From Cloeon dipterum (taxonomy: Eukaryota > Arthropoda > Insecta > Ephemeroptera > Baetidae), in NCBI RefSeq assembly GCF_949628265.1, contig NC_088789.1:18841883-18905882 (forward strand): a stretch of 64,000 bases of DNA, read 5' to 3'. The notes beneath the pieces were generated by a model. The model was not told the origin of the DNA. It saw only the letters and a list, made by a program, of their open reading frames with translations, and did no database searches. A program made the position numbers and the translations under genes. This document shows positions 12,013-29,700 of this stretch, piece by piece (the stretch's first letter is position 1; the number at the start of each line of letters is the position of its first letter).

Positions 12013-15000
12013 AAACACTTTTTGAATTGATAATTAACGACCCCGCTTAACCCTTTTCCCTGGCTACGGTGGCAGCGATGTTGAAATAATAATTAATATC
12101 CGCCGAGCGAGCTTGTTTTTATGCGCCTGCTTAATTATTTACCTCTCGAATAATGTGGACGAAAATGGGCGGAGCTGTTTTTTCACTGGAGAAGAAGCTG
12201 ATATGAAAATTCATGAAGCCCGGAGTGCCCTTAAGACAATGATATTCCAGGAGTGGTGCAGGAAAGCTGAAAAGCTGCTTGTTTTCGGTTTTAGGTTAAA
12301 ATAATTCCGTTAATAATATTTATTGATAGGCCTTTACAAATATTTTTAACCGTGAGTTACATTCGGGTAAATTCCATTTCGGACAAAATCCAGTCACCGG
12401 AAAAATTTCCGGATCTCAGCCATTTTGGATAAATTCTTTTCGAACTAAGTATACGAAGTACATTGTTTAGTATCACTTATGGAATTTTTCTCAGGATAAT
12501 AATCCTCATTTTGACTGAACATTTTCTCACAATGTGCCATAATTTGCTTTATTTGAACCGACTTTTGGCCGAAATTTATGATTTTGGTCTGTTTTAGAAG
12601 AATTTAAGCGAAATTCAAGAGGCTTAATATTTTTTTCGTGCTCATGGTCTTATTGACGATTGGAAGCTCAGAAAAAATATTCGTCCCAAAGTTCCATAAA
12701 ATCTGTGTTGATTTAAAACCAACCAGGATGTGTAGCTAAAAGTAAATAACTGAAGAGGAAAAATTATTTCGGAAGGATGATCGTTGAATTTGATCTAAAT
12801 TTGGTTGCCTCTGCTTGTGCAACTTTTCTAATTATTTTTTTCAGATTTTATGATGTCCATTATTCCCTATTTGAATTTTTTGTTAAGGAAGAGAAAGGGA
12901 ATACCAGTAAAATATTTTTGACTGCGTGGCTGAATGAATTAAATTTAATGGCCGAAAGTTTTCCCCGCTGCGAGGCTCGTCTCGTCGCTCAAAAATTCGA
13001 GTGTGCCGAGGCGTGCGTTCATTTTTACGCGAATCGTTTTTGCTGATATCCCGCTGATTCATTACTGAGCATTTTGAGAGGATTCAAGTGTCAAAGAGTC
13101 ATCTCCCGCTCGCTGCTGAATCCATTCCACAATAATGGGGAGGACAAAAATCGAGGACGATTTTTTCTCTCTCCGCCGTAAATGATCAAAAATGCTCTGG
13201 TGTGCGCTGCAGTTTAAAACACAGACAGATTTTTTTATGTCGCTCTCTCCTCGCCAGCGACCTCCGGCGCGATTTAATTTATTCCTTTGTGCGACGGGGG
13301 AGACATTTATTCTGATGGTGCCTTTTGAGCAGCGTCGCAATTAGCGCTGAAGACCTGAAAGCGCTCTGTTTATCTAACAGCCACATCCAATTAACTCATT
13401 CTGTTTTCATGTTTGCATCATCATACTCGGTACCAACTATTTCAATTTCTTTCGGATTTTGTTTCAAAACTCTGCAAGGTTTATAGAATTCACGAGTGAT
13501 AAATCAAAAATGTTTTGAATATTACGCTTGAGTCAACCACATTTTTTATTAAAATATTTTTGGCAGCAAAATTTTACAGACATGTTTAAAATTTTTAATG
13601 TAAATTCTAACATTCCGCATAAAATGGACTTCATCCTCATTGCTTAAAAACTTCCTTCTTTATTCCTCCGACAAGTTTTCGGCGTCACAGTAGCATAGAA
13701 AAACACATCTGTCTCCTACAGCAGCCATCAACAGAAACCAACCTCGAGAATTCAAATATTTCCCGTAGTTTCAGCATACCTATTTAATGAAAATAAATTA
13801 ATTAAATATTTTCCTGAGCTAGATTAAAAATAAGGCAATCTTTTACTTATTTTATGAAATTTGGACTTTTATTTATTCTTAATTAACGACACTCACGTTT
13901 ATTTAAATTTGTATAGGGATAAAATTGTCCCAGTAATTTTTAGAGCTAAACTTATGAACAAAAATGAGTTAAATGAAAAACAAAAATAAATTTAGCAATT
14001 TGAAAAACTTTTATAAAATTAGATAAAGTATGAAATTGCAGGCTGATAGTTAATTGTTTTAAATTATTATTTGTTTCTTTGAAAATTAATTTATTTTCAG
14101 CATTTTGAGATCTATTATCTGGAAATTTGATGATAAATAATCAAAATTTTTCCATGCAACCCTCTAAATCGTAGTCTGAGATCTTTTTAAAAGATAAAAA
14201 ATAGGATTAGGAAATGTCTTTGAGAAACAAAAACAAACTAAGCATCGCTAGCAAATTTATGTACACTAATTGAAACAGTTTCTTTATTTACTGTTTTTGT
14301 AACCAAAAACACATTGTTGATAATGTTTTGTGGTCAGATTTTTTCGATTTATCAATTAAAATGAAGTTTATTCCTTATTGTTGAACCTTGCTAAGGTTAA
14401 ACAGAAAAAAATTTCAACACTTTTTTTGCTAATTTTTTGTTTATTTATGGCTCGTTGCGTTCTAGATCTGTCACCATGCATATAAAAATTGCTGCGGGTC
14501 GCTGTGTTCAGAGCTCTTTTTGTACTTGTCAAATTGTAAGCGAAAAAGCAGCGAGTTTTCCGGCCTGCGAGGTTTACACCATTAAAACGAAGAAAGGCGG
14601 CTTGCGAAACACTTTCTGTGCCGCGCGCACAATAAAAGCGCCCTCGACGCGAGCGGGGGATAAAAATGCCAAAACACCTTGCCACCACCACTCTATTTAC
14701 CCAAAACGCGCGCATCTTCAACCCTCGGCCCTCAACCAGCTTGCAAACACACACGCGGGCGAGGAGAATAAATGCATGCCAAAGAGGCTGAAATGAAACA
14801 CGCGAAAATGTGTCGCTGGCGGTGCAAGTTTAATGGGTTTGCGCGTCGCAATTCGGCCTGCGATACATATTATATCGCCAGGGGCCGTGGGGCGGCGGGG
14901 GCCGATTGGCCACCCGCTGCGTGCTTCAGGGGGCGACACCGGCGCCGCGCACGCCCGACCCGCCCGCGAGGGCGGGCGCTGCCGCTTTTGCCGCGGCCAA

Positions 15001-15024
15001 TGAAGCGGGGGCGGCACTCGCGCC

Positions 15025-18423
<3,399 letters not shown>

Positions 18424-18907
18424 AACTTGAAACTGGAAATGATTTAAATTTCTGTGTGGGCCCCTGCAAAGTTCCATTATGATTTGTTGTGAGAAATTTC
18501 TAGTCTCAGCAGCACGCCCTGCGGCTTCTTGGAAGGGAAGTTTCGCCCCGGACCGGCGTTTTCCTTCCATTTCAATGTCAGGGAAGCATTTTACGCAAAA
18601 ATCTGTCTCCCCCACGAGGGAAGAAGTAAGAGAAGAGTGGAGGAGGCCCCGCGGAGAAAGAGAGGGAATTGAGATGTTTTGTGTGCGGCTCGTGGAGAGT
18701 GAGACGAGTTTGTGATAGGCAGGCCATTAAATTTAGCCGGTTGACTCGACTCGAGGCAGGACTCGACAGTGTGTCTGCCTGTCTGCGTTCACCAGCGGTC
18801 GCAATTTTATTTCTCTGCTCTCTATGCATATTTATTTCTTGTGCCATCTCTCTTCATGTGTCATTGTCTGTTCACCTGTGCGTGCAACAATAACAAACAA
18901 TTTGAGA

Positions 18908-18913
18908 AATAAA
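18908..18913 (+). terminator. Poly(A) signal of the homeobox gene
   Basis: AATAAA lies 485 bases after the stop codon, on the coding strand. It is the first canonical signal downstream and implies a 3' UTR of about 0.5 kb. Confidence 0.5.
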
Positions 18914-21900
18914 GTCATCCTATAGTTGTCCTAAAACGGCTCTCATCTTTTATTCTCTCGACATTGTTGATTAGAGACCTTTTTCCACTACGCAGCACTT
19001 TGCGTCGACATTTTTGTATTATTTCCTTCTCCCTCGTTTCACATAAACCGCTTTACTTTTTACTGAGCAGCCACGAAAGGAAACAGAAAAAGCCCTTATT
19101 TAATCTTTCATCCACATTAATTCAATTGAAAAACATACAATTGGGTTAATTTGTAAAAAGAGAATTTAAATTGATTTATAGGGTTTCTGGCTTCAGCAAG
19201 CATTTCCTTTAGTTTTTTTTCTAATCCAGTAACTCCAAAGTGTGCAAAAGTCATAAGAAGACCAAGAGCTTGGCGTTTTAGAGCTAAAATTAGGATTTTA
19301 GTAAAAATTAGGATTTTTCAATGTTCTCAAAATTTTATGGAGCTTAAAAATTGTTTCATGTCAGGTTTCTGAAATTAAGATTTCCAGTAGGAAGAGAGTT
19401 TGAAAAGCACTCTTGATCTTATTTATAACCGTTTTTTAATGTAGTGTTTCCGAGGCCTTTTTTGGCTTCTTTGGTCTTTATTTTTGAGATATTTTCCTCT
19501 TAAATTTATATTTCTTATTTTTTAGAAATGTAACTACATCACTTTGTGCACCAAAAGTATTGTTTTAGAACCATCAAGACAAGCCACATGATTTGGAAAT
19601 TAGTCGGGAAATTTTTAATATGTAGCCATCCTGAAAATGCCCGCGGCCACTTTTGTCACGTCCATTTCGAGCCAGTTTGCAATTGAAACGAGAACGCACA
19701 AAACCGCAAAAATAACTAGGTTTATGCGAAAGGGTTGGAAACGAGTCGGCGGGCGTTTTCGGCCAGGGGTGGGGGCGGCTGGAATAAATATGGAAATGGT
19801 GAGACTGCAGGCAAATTAGGGGCGGCGGAGAGAGGAGGCCAATTAGAGGCTGTTTTGTGCGCGCATGCAGCAGCACCCAACGCCGAGTCTGTTCTCGCTC
19901 GCTCGACTGGATGGCCCCGGGGGCTGGCAATTAAGCAGGCCTGATTGTTAAATCAACCTCCTATTGTCAGCCCCTAAGCTGTTTATCCCGCACAAAAGCA
20001 AACAACACACGGCAATTACCGGGGCATTATTCACAGCAGACTATCTCGCTTGCTTCTCCACCCTCTCTCTCTCTCCCTCTCGCTTGCAGATATGTGAGAG
20101 CGAGAGCACATGCATTAATTTGCACGTTTCATCGCCGCATTTGTGTACACGGACCGGCAATTGAGCTCAGCCGCGTTGTTATTCACTTGTTAGGTAGAAA
20201 TAGCGATACGTGAATTTAGATGCCAAAGGATTTAATTGAAAATTAATAGGGGTTTGGGAATTAAGTCTAATTTTGACGATAAAGATGACTCTGTTAAGAC
20301 AGATATGAGCTCCATTTTTGTCCGTTATTTCAATAAAAGCTATTTGTATAATTACCGATCATCGTAACCACATTTAAATAAAGCGGTGTACATCAAGGAA
20401 TTCTTGCCAATGATTTAACATTTTTAGGGTTTGGTTTACACAAGATTTAGCTGGTGTCAAAAACTAAAAGGTCAAATTCAGATGGTTTCACTGGTGAATT
20501 ACGGGTATTTTGGACGGAAAACTTAGAAATAAGACGCAACGATCAAGAAAATAGTTGTGGGTAGTCCAATTTTCATGATTTTCACATCGAAAACAGATTA
20601 AACGGCTAAAAATCTTGACGTGAATTCGAAATATTCCATTTGCAGCAATAAAATTTAAAAAATAAATCAACTTTTTTCATTTTGGGTATAGCATAATATA
20701 TTCTAATAAATGTCCACACTGTCCACATCCACAACTGCGCAATTTTTAAATAATGCATTTCTTGTCAAATTTTTATCTAACACACGACATTAAAAACCTG
20801 ACGAAGATTTTTTTAAATAAAAATCTTTTTTGTTTTTACTCATAATTTGTGGAAAATAATTTAATACATCCAAACCATTCACAAAGTACTAATTCCTTAA
20901 GAGTGCTGTCTAAATAAAATCTGTGTTGGCCTCATTCATTGCTTGAAAACCAACGTTTATTTTAGTGCACTTGGAAAGGGAAAAGGAACAGTATCAATCA
21001 TGGACTAATACACAGTCTGAATTGCTTGATTTATCCTCTTGTTGGCTGCTGACGAGCGGCTGCTAATCCCATCAAACAAGTCTATTTGCCGCCCCTCTTG
21101 GCAAATTCACCCGGCGCGGCGTGTCGTCTCACGCTAAATGACATCCAGCAAGCAAGCAGAAAGCAGAGCATGTCACATATACATTTTCTCTCTCAATTAA
21201 GCCCACGCCGCGCGTACAAATTTCGCTTCAATTACTCCGTCTGCGAATATATGCTAATTAAAACCCATCGCGTATTGAATTACATTCATCAAAAGTTAAC
21301 ATTTAATTGATCGCGGGGAAAAAAGATACACTTCCTGTTCATTTGCATGGCGGTGTATTTTTCAATTCAGGAAAATGAAAAAGAGGATTAATTAATCGCA
21401 TATATTTCTGAAAAGCGTACACTTTGCAAAGTCTGGCTCAAAAAAGGGCACTCGTTTCTGTTGCCACAAAATACATACACGCGAAATGCAAGAAGCGCTC
21501 GCTCTCTCGGCTCGTTAAATCGGTGGGCATTAATTGAAAAGCCACGCTGGTTTGTTATTTTGGTGAATGGACTGGCTAAATAATAATAGCCGAGGATTGC
21601 TTGTTGATTGCATATCCAGCTAGGGGCGGTCCGTCAAGTGCCCCTCTCGCTCGCTGCCATTCAATTCACATTGATTTTTGTGTGTAATGCTCACCCCTAC
21701 TCAGCATGCAACACAAGAGAGAGCTCAACGAGAGAGGCTTAAATGCGTCTTTCTTGTCCCCGCGTCTTGCTTTAATGTCTCAATTTCAAAACAAAATTCA
21801 ATCAACACAAAGAAAATAGTGAAAATGCAAATTGACCGTTAAAATGAATTTCAATTTTTATATCAAGTTTAAAACAGAAACTTATAGGACTATTTTTTTA

Positions 21901-22766
21901 CTCTCAAAATGTTCGATGATTTATTAGTTATTAAAAACTATATAAATTCTAATTTTTTTTCTCCAAAAGTAATTTGTAAACTTTTTTAGTTTAAATTGAG
22001 GCTGTTTGAATTTTAACGAGAAAATTAGAGGAAAAATGACGAAGATGAATTTTTTTGGCAAAGCTAACAAATTAAAAATACGGCCTTAAAAATTTATAAC
22101 CAAAAATATTTAAGAAAAAAATTCTAGACCTTAATATAAATCCACCAATATGAAATTGTAAACGCTTCTCTGTTATCATTACATATATGTGGCACACTTC
22201 GTGTAAAAATATTATTCAATTTATTCATTATTAAAATTATTTAATTCTTTTATTAAATTTATAATTTGTTGGCAAGCAGAAAAAATCGAGAGTAAATCCT
22301 CGTTGAGAATACAAAGCCTGGCAAGGCCAACCCTCGTTTTGCGCCTCTCCTCTTCAGGGGGGTGCCTGCTCTGCTGTAAACTGCGCGAGTGTTTGTTTTG
22401 AATCGTCTCTTTATTGCGACAGAATGAGTGTATCACATTGCATTTAAATGGGCCTAACGAGCCAGCAATCAGCGCCACTTGACGAGCGCAAATTAGAGGG
22501 CGCGCTGGATGCTCTCGTTAGGCCGCAGTTACGGCTAATTTGCCGCCGCTGAAAGCGCTTCCGGAACGCTGCTTCCAACGTGCAGAATTTGTATGTGCTT
22601 TTGCGCATACATTTATTTTGCGGGCACAGCTACGAGAGTTTTCGAATATTATTTTCCCTTTACAATTGCGCCACCATTGATTTTCCTCTCGCCCTCCTTT
22701 GTTCACTTTGCCACCAGCGTGGGTGGGTGAAAAATCAGACAACTTGGATATTCAGTGCAAGTCATT

Positions 22767-22772
22767 TTTATT
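22767..22772 (-). terminator. Poly(A) signal of ZGPAT
   Basis: TTTATT on the plus strand reads AATAAA on the ZGPAT strand, about 132 bases past its stop codon. Confidence 0.5.
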
Positions 22773-22903
22773 TGTATTTTTAGAAATAGATAGAGCATAA
22801 TAAATTCAACAGAATTTGTTTCTGGTGCTAGTTTTACAATTATTTTGGACACCAAAACACATAGGTCATAGAAACTCCCTACACTTAGGTGCAAACATTG
22901 ACT

Positions 22904-25900
22904 CTAGAAGACTGACATCTTTTTTCGTTCCTCTCTTCGTGTTTGTTCACCTTTAACCCGCTTTTCCTCTCTTTTCAACAACTCGAGCTCTTGCCGCTTG
23001 GCTTCCAATTTTTTAGCAACAGCCTGTCCAACGCCCCTGCTAGCCGCTTGAGCCAGATGCGCCTCTTCTTTCGCTGCTCTTTTGATCCTCTCCTCCAACT
23101 GGAAACCTCGCACATTCAATTCCGTTGCCAGGCCCTCTGCGACTGAAACTGAGAAACGAGAAAAATTCTTTGTCAAAATCGTCGTTGATAAAAAATGATA
23201 TTTCGCAATCTGCCTTACCTTCTGGCTTTTTTGATTCAGACACCAAGTGGCGATTGAGAAACGAGAACATGTCTCCACTGCTCCTTTTTTTCTCCGCGGC
23301 GACAGCTTTGTGCTGCTCCCGTTTCAATCTCCTACGTTCTAATTTGCGTTCGCGTCGCTCTGCGCTAAAAAGATCATCATCACCCGCCTCTTCTTTCAGT
23401 CTCATGCATTCATCTGCGAAAAAAAATCAATGCACCTCAAGTAAATTCAATGCGTTGGATGTACATATTTATATTGCTTTATTCTCCTTCACTAAAACAA
23501 AACTGAAGGTACAACTCTGCTACATAGGCATTTGTTTTCAAAATATTTAATATACTCTACAGTAACCCTCACTAACCGTCTTCCATCCTTTAAAATTGTA
23601 ATTTTTTCAGAATGTAAATGTCGGCACGTGACGACGACAAATCGATTTTTTGTTTCGGGCGTTCATGCAGATTCTGCTTGTCATTTCTTGCTATTATTAA
23701 TTAATTTTAATAATTTACGCATGTGCATATTTAAAATGAGCAATAAACAGTAATATAAATAGACCCATCAATTTTTCGTCTCTTCAGTAGTTGTATTTCT
23801 AAATAAATTAAAAATATTTTTGTATTTTCTTCAAAGCTCTGTTAATTGCTAAAATAGTCGAATCGAACAATTTTGACAACTATCCATAGGAAAAAATCAA
23901 GTAACCACTAACTATATCGTAGCAGTCTTGAAATTTCCTTCTTAGATATACGATGAAATTTTTATCTAATTTACATAATTATTAATGAAATCAAGATATC
24001 AGTGATTCTAAAGTAACTCAAATTCAAATGTCTAATGATTGGAAAACAGAGTTAATCAGAAAGCCTCCAGTGCAAGATAAAAGTCAAATTACGTGATTCA
24101 GAATTTATACTTGCTTATATAGCAGCTCAACAATACCTTTTTTCACATCATTTAAAAAATATTTCCTGAAAACAAAAAGTTACCTAAAGATTTTCCCGCC
24201 GGTAAAACGGTGGCCTCAACTGGTTCCACGCGTCCCTCCTGGCGTCGACCAAGGCCCGCCCCGGTCACGTAGCCCATACTGGCCATTAGCTTGGAGCCGA
24301 TGCCTCTCGTGTGCCGTTCCCACGCGCCCAGTTCATTCGCACAGCCAACATTTAACACCCGCTGCACCACCGACGCGTGCACTCGAGCCATTTCATCATC
24401 ACTGTCCTCATCGTCACTGCTGCTGTCCTCGAGGGACTCGCTGGCCGCCTCCAGAGGCCACACGTTGGCCATCGGCGCCTGCGTTTCGACGCCTGACTGT
24501 TCGAAGCTCAGGTGGCACACGCTGGAGGTCTCGACCTCCGTGACCTTGGCCCTGCGCCACAGCTTATCCTCACCGGCGGCCAGCACGACCGCCCCGATGG
24601 TCACTATGCCAAAGTCGGGCTCGAGGAACGGCTGCAGCTGCGCCAGGGGCACTTTTTGCCCATGCGAATACTTGCAGCGATTCTCGAAGCGGCACCGGTC
24701 GTTCAGGTGGTGCGGACACATCCGCATCTGCTGCACCAGCGGCTGCACAAAAACCACTGTGGCGCAATCCTCCTCCACTGTCAGCCTGCTGATCATCGCA
24801 TTGTGCAGACCTGTGCACGTTGGGAAGGGCGCTCGACACTTGTCCCCTTCGCTCCAGCCGCTCCCAACTTCACTCTAAAAATGATCTTTGTTTGAAAATA
24901 ATGCTGGACATTTTTTACGGTTTTCTAATTTTTCTAACTACCAGATTATCAAAAGAGCAAAAATCGTGCAAATCAGAGCCATTTGAACCATTCTTTTAAA
25001 GGAACCCTAGGTTTGTTCCACTCTGACATTAACTCTGCCTCAAACGTGTTTAGTTCAATAAAATTTGAAGAAAATAACTAGCATAAATTTTCTAACTTTG
25101 GCATCATTTTTTAATTGCGAAGCCCATTATTAGTTTCCCATGTTAAATATATATGGTACTGGGAAATATTAATCAAATCATGACGTTATTTAGTAGGCAG
25201 ACTCTCCTTGATGATATAAATTGCTTGATTATGAAAATTTTTAATTTTTGACAGATCCTAATTTTTGGAAGATTTTGTACGCATGGTACCAATAAATAAT
25301 GTTAGCAACTTTTGGCTTCTTGACAAACTAAAATATTTAAAAAATGTGTTTAGCGATATGAAAATTTTTGCTAATTTTTGAATAAATTACGCATCAATTT
25401 GTTAAATAATAATAAATTTAAGATGATTTTCTGTAACCGTGTGAAAATACTAGAATAAATGCACTAAAAATAATCTAAAATGGACTATTTAGTTTAATCC
25501 TATCTTAAATATACATACAGCTTTAAACACCAGAGTTATTAAATTTTCATACTTGAAATAACATCCATTCGGCATCTTGTTTCTCCTTGGCATCATGTTT
25601 CTCCTTATTTTCTAATTCTGTCAGTCCTATCAGCTCCTTAAGGTTGGCTGCCAGCTCCTGCAGCTGTGCCCTCGTTGCTTCGTCTGTAGAGAGAGCCAGA
25701 GCATTTTCGACCTGCTCCAGCTGCGTGAAAAGCAAAATTTTTAAATGGTTTAAATCACCAATAATCCTGAAAATTCCAGGCACACTCATGGCAAAATTCC
25801 TTGTTAAAACGCAACCATTAAAATTTTGACTGAAAAAACATTTTCCCGTTTAGTATGAAAAGTAAATGATAAAAGCACCATTTTATATTCTGATATATTT

Positions 25901-26045
25901 TTTATTTGAATTTCGTGATAGTGTGGGAGTGTCATGATCTTCTGAATTATTTTGAATCAGCAAAATAATGTTTTATTCTAATTTCATCAATTTAAATCGA
26001 ATTTTATTGTACCTGCTGTCGGTACACAGCTGAAGGGTCGGCCAT
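22904..26045 (-). CDS. ZGPAT: ZGPAT: CCCH zinc finger and G-patch domain protein, 5 exons
   Basis: Exons in transcript order: 26045-26013, 25720-25553, 24874-24184, 23413-23219 and 23148-22904. All phases agree and give 443 residues; human ZGPAT has about 511. An in-frame TGA lies 18 bases before the ATG, supporting this start. Order of parts: N-terminal coiled coil containing LKELI; DKCRAPF...HNAM stretch as in human ZGPAT; CCCH finger with Cys120, Cys128, Cys134 and His138 (C-X7-C-X5-C-X3-H) ending KYSHGQ; Tudor-like segment (about 156-207); acidic SSSDDEDSDDE; G-patch from GIGSKLMASMGY (257-268) to about 287; and a Lys/Arg/Glu-rich coiled coil. In vertebrates it is a nuclear repressor that recruits NuRD and also has splicing isoforms; the same role here is inferred. 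The last acceptor is followed 6 bases later by a second in-frame AG, so a two-residue variation is possible. Introns 23414-24183 and 24875-25552 hold little; 24951-24980 matches a dispersed motif. Confidence 0.95.
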
Positions 26046-26719
26046 CCCTGTGTTTAGCAGTCAGCCCTTATCAATCAGCACACGAAGCTGCCGTCAATAT
26101 GATACCTTAAGCTAATTGAGCAGCCGTGTTTGTTGTCATTAGTGCGGTTAAACACCCCCTGAACCTCAACTTAAAGCAGATGTCAGCAGCTGACTAAAAA
26201 TCGAAATCAACGTGTTCGCACATGCCCGCGCTCTAGCGGAAAAAAGGCGAAAAGGTTGCGCCGCACCGAAAAACGAGAAGAAACGGCGCGCTTTTAACCC
26301 TTTTCCTCCGGCGCTTTTTTAATATTCGATTAGCGGGGTGTTTTTCGTATGGAAGGCTCAGGGGGATTGCGTTCGGTCGACACGATGGTTAACGGCTTAA
26401 TATGCATGCGCTTATCGTTATTGTGTTTCATAATTTTTTGCCGCTTTAATGATCACGTTAAAAATGCTATTTTTAACGTGTGTTGTGCGCAGAAATAACC
26501 AAAACGCACGATGGATATTATATGTATCAGAGCAGAGTATTTATTTCAGGTTGATCGATCAGATGTACACATCACGTTTTTAAAAATAACTTCTATTCTA
26601 TTATGAATGAGCTTGTTGCCTTCTCTGTGCTGCGAGAAAAATTGAAGGAAATTATCAAACACATAATTAGTTACAGTGTTGGGAATTTAACAAGATTGAC
26701 TTATGTGTGTCCGATTTAC

Positions 26720-26748
26720 AAATGAGCACAAATCACGCAATATTAAGG
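26720..26748 (+). repeat. Dispersed short motif, copy 1 of 4
   Basis: The motif AAATGAGCACAAATCACG followed by an AT-rich tail recurs at 35336-35362 (plus), at 57671-57700 (minus) and, more diverged, at 24951-24980. Flanks at 26.7 and 35.3 kb also share a degenerate AAAACC-containing stretch, suggesting remnants of one old interspersed element. Confidence 0.4.
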
Positions 26749-29700
26749 ATTCTGAGGCACACTTAAAACCGTTTTTGGAGCTCAAACCCATCAAAATCGT
26801 ATTTAATATCTATTAAACTTCTACTAAATCGCACAGAATTCTAAATCGTAGATGCATATAAGACTTTTCATCAAAAAATTATTTTTCTGGCAATATTTTA
26901 ACAAGTTAATATGTGTATTTTAAACATTTTAGTACTAAAAATAGAAAAAGGAAATTTAGTATGGGAAGTAGGCCAAATTGCACCTGTTTTCTTTCAATTG
27001 ATTGTTCTTAATGCGTTTTAATACATGAAAAATTGGACTTCAAACCAAACTATTATTTTTTGATCATCAATCTTTTTAGATTTTTTTAAATTAACAAAAA
27101 CAGATGTTAAACCCGGAGTTACCCTTTGAACAATTTCCCAGCCCTAATTATTTTCAACAATTAAAGAAGAATGGGGTTGAATTACAATAAATGAATCGAT
27201 TTTTCTGTTTTTATTATTCCTTTTTTATATTTGTTTCAACCAAATTGCTTTCATTCACTTTAATTGATAACTTTAAACGTAAGACATGAATTAACAGACA
27301 TAACAAAGTGTGTGACTGCGTTGCGTCGATTTTGAAATTTCAGAATTTTCACAGAAATAACCAGCTGTGATGAGTATAATAAAACAGTTTAAAGGTTTAT
27401 TAATATCCGCACTCTTGCGTGTAACTTCAGCAAAAAGGCGGCGAATAATTGACGATGCGGCTCGCATACATATAGTGAGAACGTCAGCACAACGAGGAGT
27501 AAATTAACGACGCCGTTGCGGGCGTGTTTTTCCGCTGACGACGACGTTTGCCCATTTACGTCCCGCCAAATGCAGCCCTTGGGTGGGCGAGGGTGTGTTT
27601 CATATTTCGCCAGCTGGGACGCAGGGGCCGGCCATGGACCTTTATGGTCCTCTGTGCGCTGGCAATCTCTCGGCCTGCCGACCAGAGAAGCACATTGATT
27701 CGCATTGTCTTCAGCGCCTTCCGGCTAATACTCTCGAAATCCGACGATGCGCGAGCGTGTGCTTTTCGCTCTTCATCTGCAATCACGGCTGCACACTGCT
27801 GTGGGTCAGATGTGTGCCGTTTCATTATCGTTTTTTGCGCCGGCTGCACTGGAAAAACAAGGCGCCGCGCGCGAGCAGAAAAGGCCGCTGCACTTCATAC
27901 ATGCGCAAAATTCACTTTTGCCGCCAGCGGTTTACTCTTTTTGTAATAAATATCTATATATCGTGTAGTGCTGTGAAATTTAGACAGGGTATTTGAGTAA
28001 AAATAATATTTTCAAATAACACTGTTAATTTATGCCATTAAATTTTTGTTTTCGTCAATTTTAATCAAGTGATAGCACGAATTTAAATTTATTTTTCTGA
28101 GATTTTATTAAAAATCTATCCACACCATTTGCTATATTTTTTAAAGATATTTCCTGATTTCCTTGGACAAGGATAAAAGAGAGCAAAGAAAATGTGAGCG
28201 TCAATAATCTACTTAAGAACTTGTGAAAAATGGGTCGAGAACAGAAAGAATGATACAACCTCAAACCTCAATTTTTAATTTCTCAAATGAACAAAATATC
28301 ATATAATTCCATACGTAATAAATTTCCAGCCGCTCGATCGCTCAAACAGTCGCTACCGCCTCAATGTGAACCATCCATTAACAAAGTTAATCTTTTAATC
28401 TGCTTGAATAATTTAAGCGTCGTGTCCAGTCTGAAGCCAAATTATCCAATACGTAACGTTTTAGAGTGATTTTATAAAATAAACAAGGATAATGGATTTC
28501 ATTCCGATTTTCAAAGGGAATGTGATTTTCACTGTCAAATTTGTTTTACGTATATTTGCTCATGGGAAACTATAAAACGTTAAAAAAATACTGATAAAAT
28601 AGCGATTGGAAAACATTAATAATAAATAAGCAAATAGCTTAAAAATGGAGCCAGAATGATCAGATTAAGTTAATATTATTACATCTGAAATAGTGGGAAA
28701 AAATGCGTAATTAATTATGAAATAAATCACTATTGAAATAAAAAGTTCTTTTCTGAACTCAAAATCATTAAAAAATAATGCAAATTAAAACTACCCGACA
28801 GTATTCATTAACTTAAAAAGAAATTGTTGTTAGTATTTATATTTTACATGATATAAAAATTAAGATGATTAAATAAATATTGTAATTTGAACCCAGAGTC
28901 AAGAGGAAAATGCTTTTTGTGCTTATTTTTTCAAACGACGTGCAAAGGAATTTAGGAATTCAAGTATCAAGAATGATTTTCGCAGTAGCTCTGTCCTTAT
29001 AAATTTGTGTCAGAAGAGTCAGAGCATTGCTCTCTTTGTAAACAGAAAACGTTTTTATGTTTCTATTAATATTAATCAATAGCAAAAATTCAAATGGAAA
29101 AAGTTTAAGGAATAAATTAGCAATTTGATATTTCTGTCTTTATGCAGATTAAATCGGTTCTTAGATCCTGAAAAATTCTTTGTAAACATGGATGATTTTA
29201 TAGCCGTTTTGGGAGTTTTAGATTCGTACATGGGTGTTAAATACTGCTTCTAATTATCTCCAAAATGACGGGAAGCACGAAATAATAAAATTCAACGTCT
29301 AAATTTCACAGCTATAAGCAATGATCGACCACGCATTGAGCTCCAACTCCAAAACCTGCTGCTGGATGGAAAATCGCTTTGCATGCGCGCGTTCAATTAA
29401 AGCTGCATTTACGGTGATGCGCGCAGCGGTAAAACTTTCCGTAATTGCACCATGCCTTTAAGCTTACTGGAAAAGATGTCTGGGAAAATGAAAGAGAAGA
29501 GAGAAGCGGTCGGCAGTAAATTTAAAGGGCTCCGAAGTACGAGTAAACTAACTTTTTATGTGAGCGGTAAAAGTCGTTTCGTTATTAATGTGCAGTTTGT
29601 GCATTTGCGGGCGGTCGGTGGGTCGGTCGGTCGGCCGGAGTGCGGGCCACGGCCGCCGCCGCTCCCCGTGATCTCCTTAGAGAATAGACGAGCAAGATCA

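Larger units (their letters stand above)
7928..15024. other. Intergenic region upstream of the homeobox gene
   Basis: No convincing gene is seen in 7.1 kb. AT-rich DNA alternates with GC-richer blocks at about 9000-9480, 9930-10440, 11640-12130, 12960-13370 and 14440-15020, several rich in TAATTA/CAATTA-type homeodomain sites. Short ORFs in these blocks overlap in several frames and show no family resemblance. The blocks are plausible enhancers or 5' UTR of the homeobox gene. A short (GAGC)n repeat lies at 11882-11902. Confidence 0.5.
18424..22903. other. Convergent intergenic region between the homeobox gene and ZGPAT
   Basis: Holds the homeobox 3' UTR, then about 3.8 kb without a gene. Blocks at about 19620-20170, 21060-21800 and 22300-22740 are GC-richer and full of TAATT/CAATTA sites, for example between 21190 and 21310, and may be enhancers. 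A CT-rich tract lies at 20061-20080. Confidence 0.5.

Noticed and set aside
12399..12416. Short palindrome with CCGGAAA and TTTCCGG arms
   Set aside because: Arms of 7 bases with a 2-base spacer are too short to support a function by themselves.
24291..24878. 195-residue plus-strand ORF
   Set aside because: It is the antisense of ZGPAT exon 3, whose minus-strand product is clearly recognisable.
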